From Phyllobacterium sp. OV277 (lineage in GTDB: Bacteria; Pseudomonadota; Alphaproteobacteria; Rhizobiales; Rhizobiaceae), in NCBI RefSeq assembly GCF_900104355.1, contig NZ_FNIY01000001.1:248001-312000 (forward strand): a stretch of 64,000 bases of DNA, written 5' to 3'. The translations under genes were made by a program, and so were the position numbers. Within the stretch, counting starts at the first letter, position 1. The number at the start of each line of letters is the position of its first letter. The notes under the pieces were generated by a model. The model was not told where the DNA came from and ran no database searches. It worked only from the letters and a program-made list of their open reading frames with translations. Shown here one piece after another: positions 62,941-64,000 of this stretch.

Positions 62941-64000
62941 AATCACGTAGCTCACAATTTTGGTCTGATCAGGATAATATTTATAGCTCAACTTCACCTG
63001 TTTGACCTCAGTGGGCGGGTTGGTGACGCCAGCGCTTTGCATGAGCCCCTGCACCACCGGGTTCATGCCTTCGCCAAACCAGACAAACAGCGCCGGAAAC
63101 TGGATACGCGCCGCAGCATTGGGCATTTCCCAATGCACGGGACTGACAGTTCCATCAAACAGGCGCAAATTGCCCGGTAATTGCGGTCCATCCGAAACAA
63201 CGGTGAGGTAATTTCCGTCGGCGCGCGTTGCAGCGAAGAGTTTTGCATAGTCCAATTGCCCGATGGAAGGCACGCCGCCATCACGCGCGTGGAGGATGTT
63301 AAAGGCCAGAACCGGAATAACAGCCAGACCACAGAGCGCGCCGACGATCGCGAAGCGTTTGAGCGGCAGGTCTGACGCAATATAGCGCCCAAGCAAAAGC
63401 GCCAGATAAAGCGGCGACAGGAACAGCACCGGCTGCAGCCAGCGGTCCTTGACCTCGGCGGCACCGCTGATCAGAACACCAATGAAAACACAGACCAGCG
63501 CAAACATGATGATACGGCCGACAAAGGTTTCACCGTCGGTCCAGCCAGCCTTCGGCGTGACCTGTTGCGCGCGGCTGCGCCACCAGGCAACCGCAAAAAA
63601 CACCAGAGCAACACCGGAGAAGAGAATACCGTTGAGGAAGAGTTTCCACTCACCATGCAGGCGGCTGATCAAAAACTGGCTTTGGTTGAACTCGAATTTG
63701 CGTGTTCGCGCCAGCAGACTATCCATATGGGACAACGCCCAAAGTCCTGTCGGCGTTATGGCCCCTAAAAAGACCACGAGGGTCAGGATGGACTTGGGGG
63801 ACAGAAGAACAGCGCGGTAGGCAGGGACGGAAAATCCGGCCAGAATCAGGCCAATGAGGAAGAAGCCTGCGTTGAATTTTCCAAGAATACCGGCGGCAAT
63901 GCCAAGCCCCAGCAGCGCCGCGGAAAGCCACGAGCGGGATTTCATATGCCATGCGAAAGCCAGAAATGCCCATGCGCAACCAGTGGTGGCGCCGACGGAA
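62926..64000 (-). CDS. Membrane glycosyltransferase-like protein (family 39/83 type, partial)
   Basis: The C-terminal 357 residues are in the window; the frame stays open to the right edge past an ATG at 63945, so the true start is outside. Several membrane segments (LLGLGIAAGILGKFNAGFFLI and IIMFALVCVFIGVLISGAAE) and WLQPVLFLSPLYLALLL match the ArnT/PMT-type family that moves sugars from polyprenyl phosphate to lipid A or glycans. The catalytic N-terminal loop is not in the window. No neighbour fixes the acceptor. Confidence 0.75.
   Translation of the reverse strand, partial: SVGATTGCAWAFLAFAWHMKSRSWLSAALLGLGIAAGILGKFNAGFFLIGLILAGFSVPAYRAVLLSPKSILTLVVFLGAITPTGLWALSHMDSLLARTRKFEFNQSQFLISRLHGEWKLFLNGILFSGVALVFFAVAWWRSRAQQVTPKAGWTDGETFVGRIIMFALVCVFIGVLISGAAEVKDRWLQPVLFLSPLYLALLLGRYIASDLPLKRFAIVGALCGLAVIPVLAFNILHARDGGVPSIGQLDYAKLFAATRADGNYLTVVSDGPQLPGNLRLFDGTVSPVHWEMPNAAARIQFPALFVWFGEGMNPVVQGLMQSAGVTNPPTEVKQVKLSYKYYPDQTKIVSYVIVPAR

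Overview
The window looks like chromosomal DNA of an alphaproteobacterium of the order Hyphomicrobiales (Rhizobiales), most likely near Brucella/Ochrobactrum or Phyllobacterium. The reasons are gene content and order: an ExoR-type Sel1 protein at the left edge, valS next to a PopZ-like polar organiser and a BepC-like TolC with an isoaspartate methyltransferase, a DUF982 protein, many DUF-type small proteins of rhizobial type, and tRNA promoters of the CTTGAC-N17-CTATAT type. The species cannot be fixed from sequence alone. There is no rRNA, CRISPR array, prophage or insertion sequence. Two tRNA genes (Cys, Asn) are present.

Layout. 1-8.8 kb: exoR (partial), a FadL-like outer-membrane porin, valS, popZ-like gene, tolC and PIMT, all on the minus strand. 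9.4-14.9 kb: mostly small or poorly known genes, namely a lone GGDEF enzyme, a TPR-like protein, a Gly-rich secreted protein with a membrane partner, a secreted amidotransferase-like (BPL_N) protein, a toxin-like papain-fold protein and a rhomboid protease. 15-20.4 kb: tRNA-Cys, a DUF1127-GNAT fusion with a divergent LysR gene, small membrane proteins, tRNA-Asn, a LysE exporter, DUF982 and a DUF1127-like small gene. 20.4-28.9 kb: LysR, a TetR/hydrolase/VOC unit with a visible operator, a class A beta-lactamase, small proteins, the NAD(P)HX repair enzyme and an MFS transporter broken by an in-frame TAG. 29-35.2 kb: a candidate small RNA, a membrane diguanylate cyclase, and a complete four-gene archaic (Csu-type) chaperone-usher pilus operon preceded by an AT-rich region. 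35.8-43.8 kb: cfa with a coupled YjbR gene, a Tat-exported CpdB nucleotidase, a divergent Lrp/ald pair, DUF1203, and a divergent SDR/AraC pair.

43.8-49.8 kb: four tandem paralogous lipoprotein genes with one Ig-like repeat each, then an OmpA-like protein and a cysK-alaX-sseA-GNAT operon. 49.9-57.8 kb: an RhlE-type helicase, an HPP-CBS membrane protein, a divergent EamA/MocR pair, two tandem DUF1697 genes and threonine ammonia-lyase coupled to adenine deaminase. 59.8-62.9 kb: a complete tripartite tricarboxylate transporter (TctC, B, A). The right edge carries a partial membrane glycosyltransferase-like gene.

The main themes are cell envelope and surface (pilus, lipoprotein array, porins, TolC, OmpA), amino-acid and sulfur metabolism (cysK, sseA, ald, ilvA), translation quality (valS, AlaX) and small regulator-target pairs arranged divergently. 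The most unusual items are the lipoprotein array, the orphan toxin-like papain-fold gene, the DUF1127-GNAT fusion, the candidate sRNA and the interrupted MFS gene.
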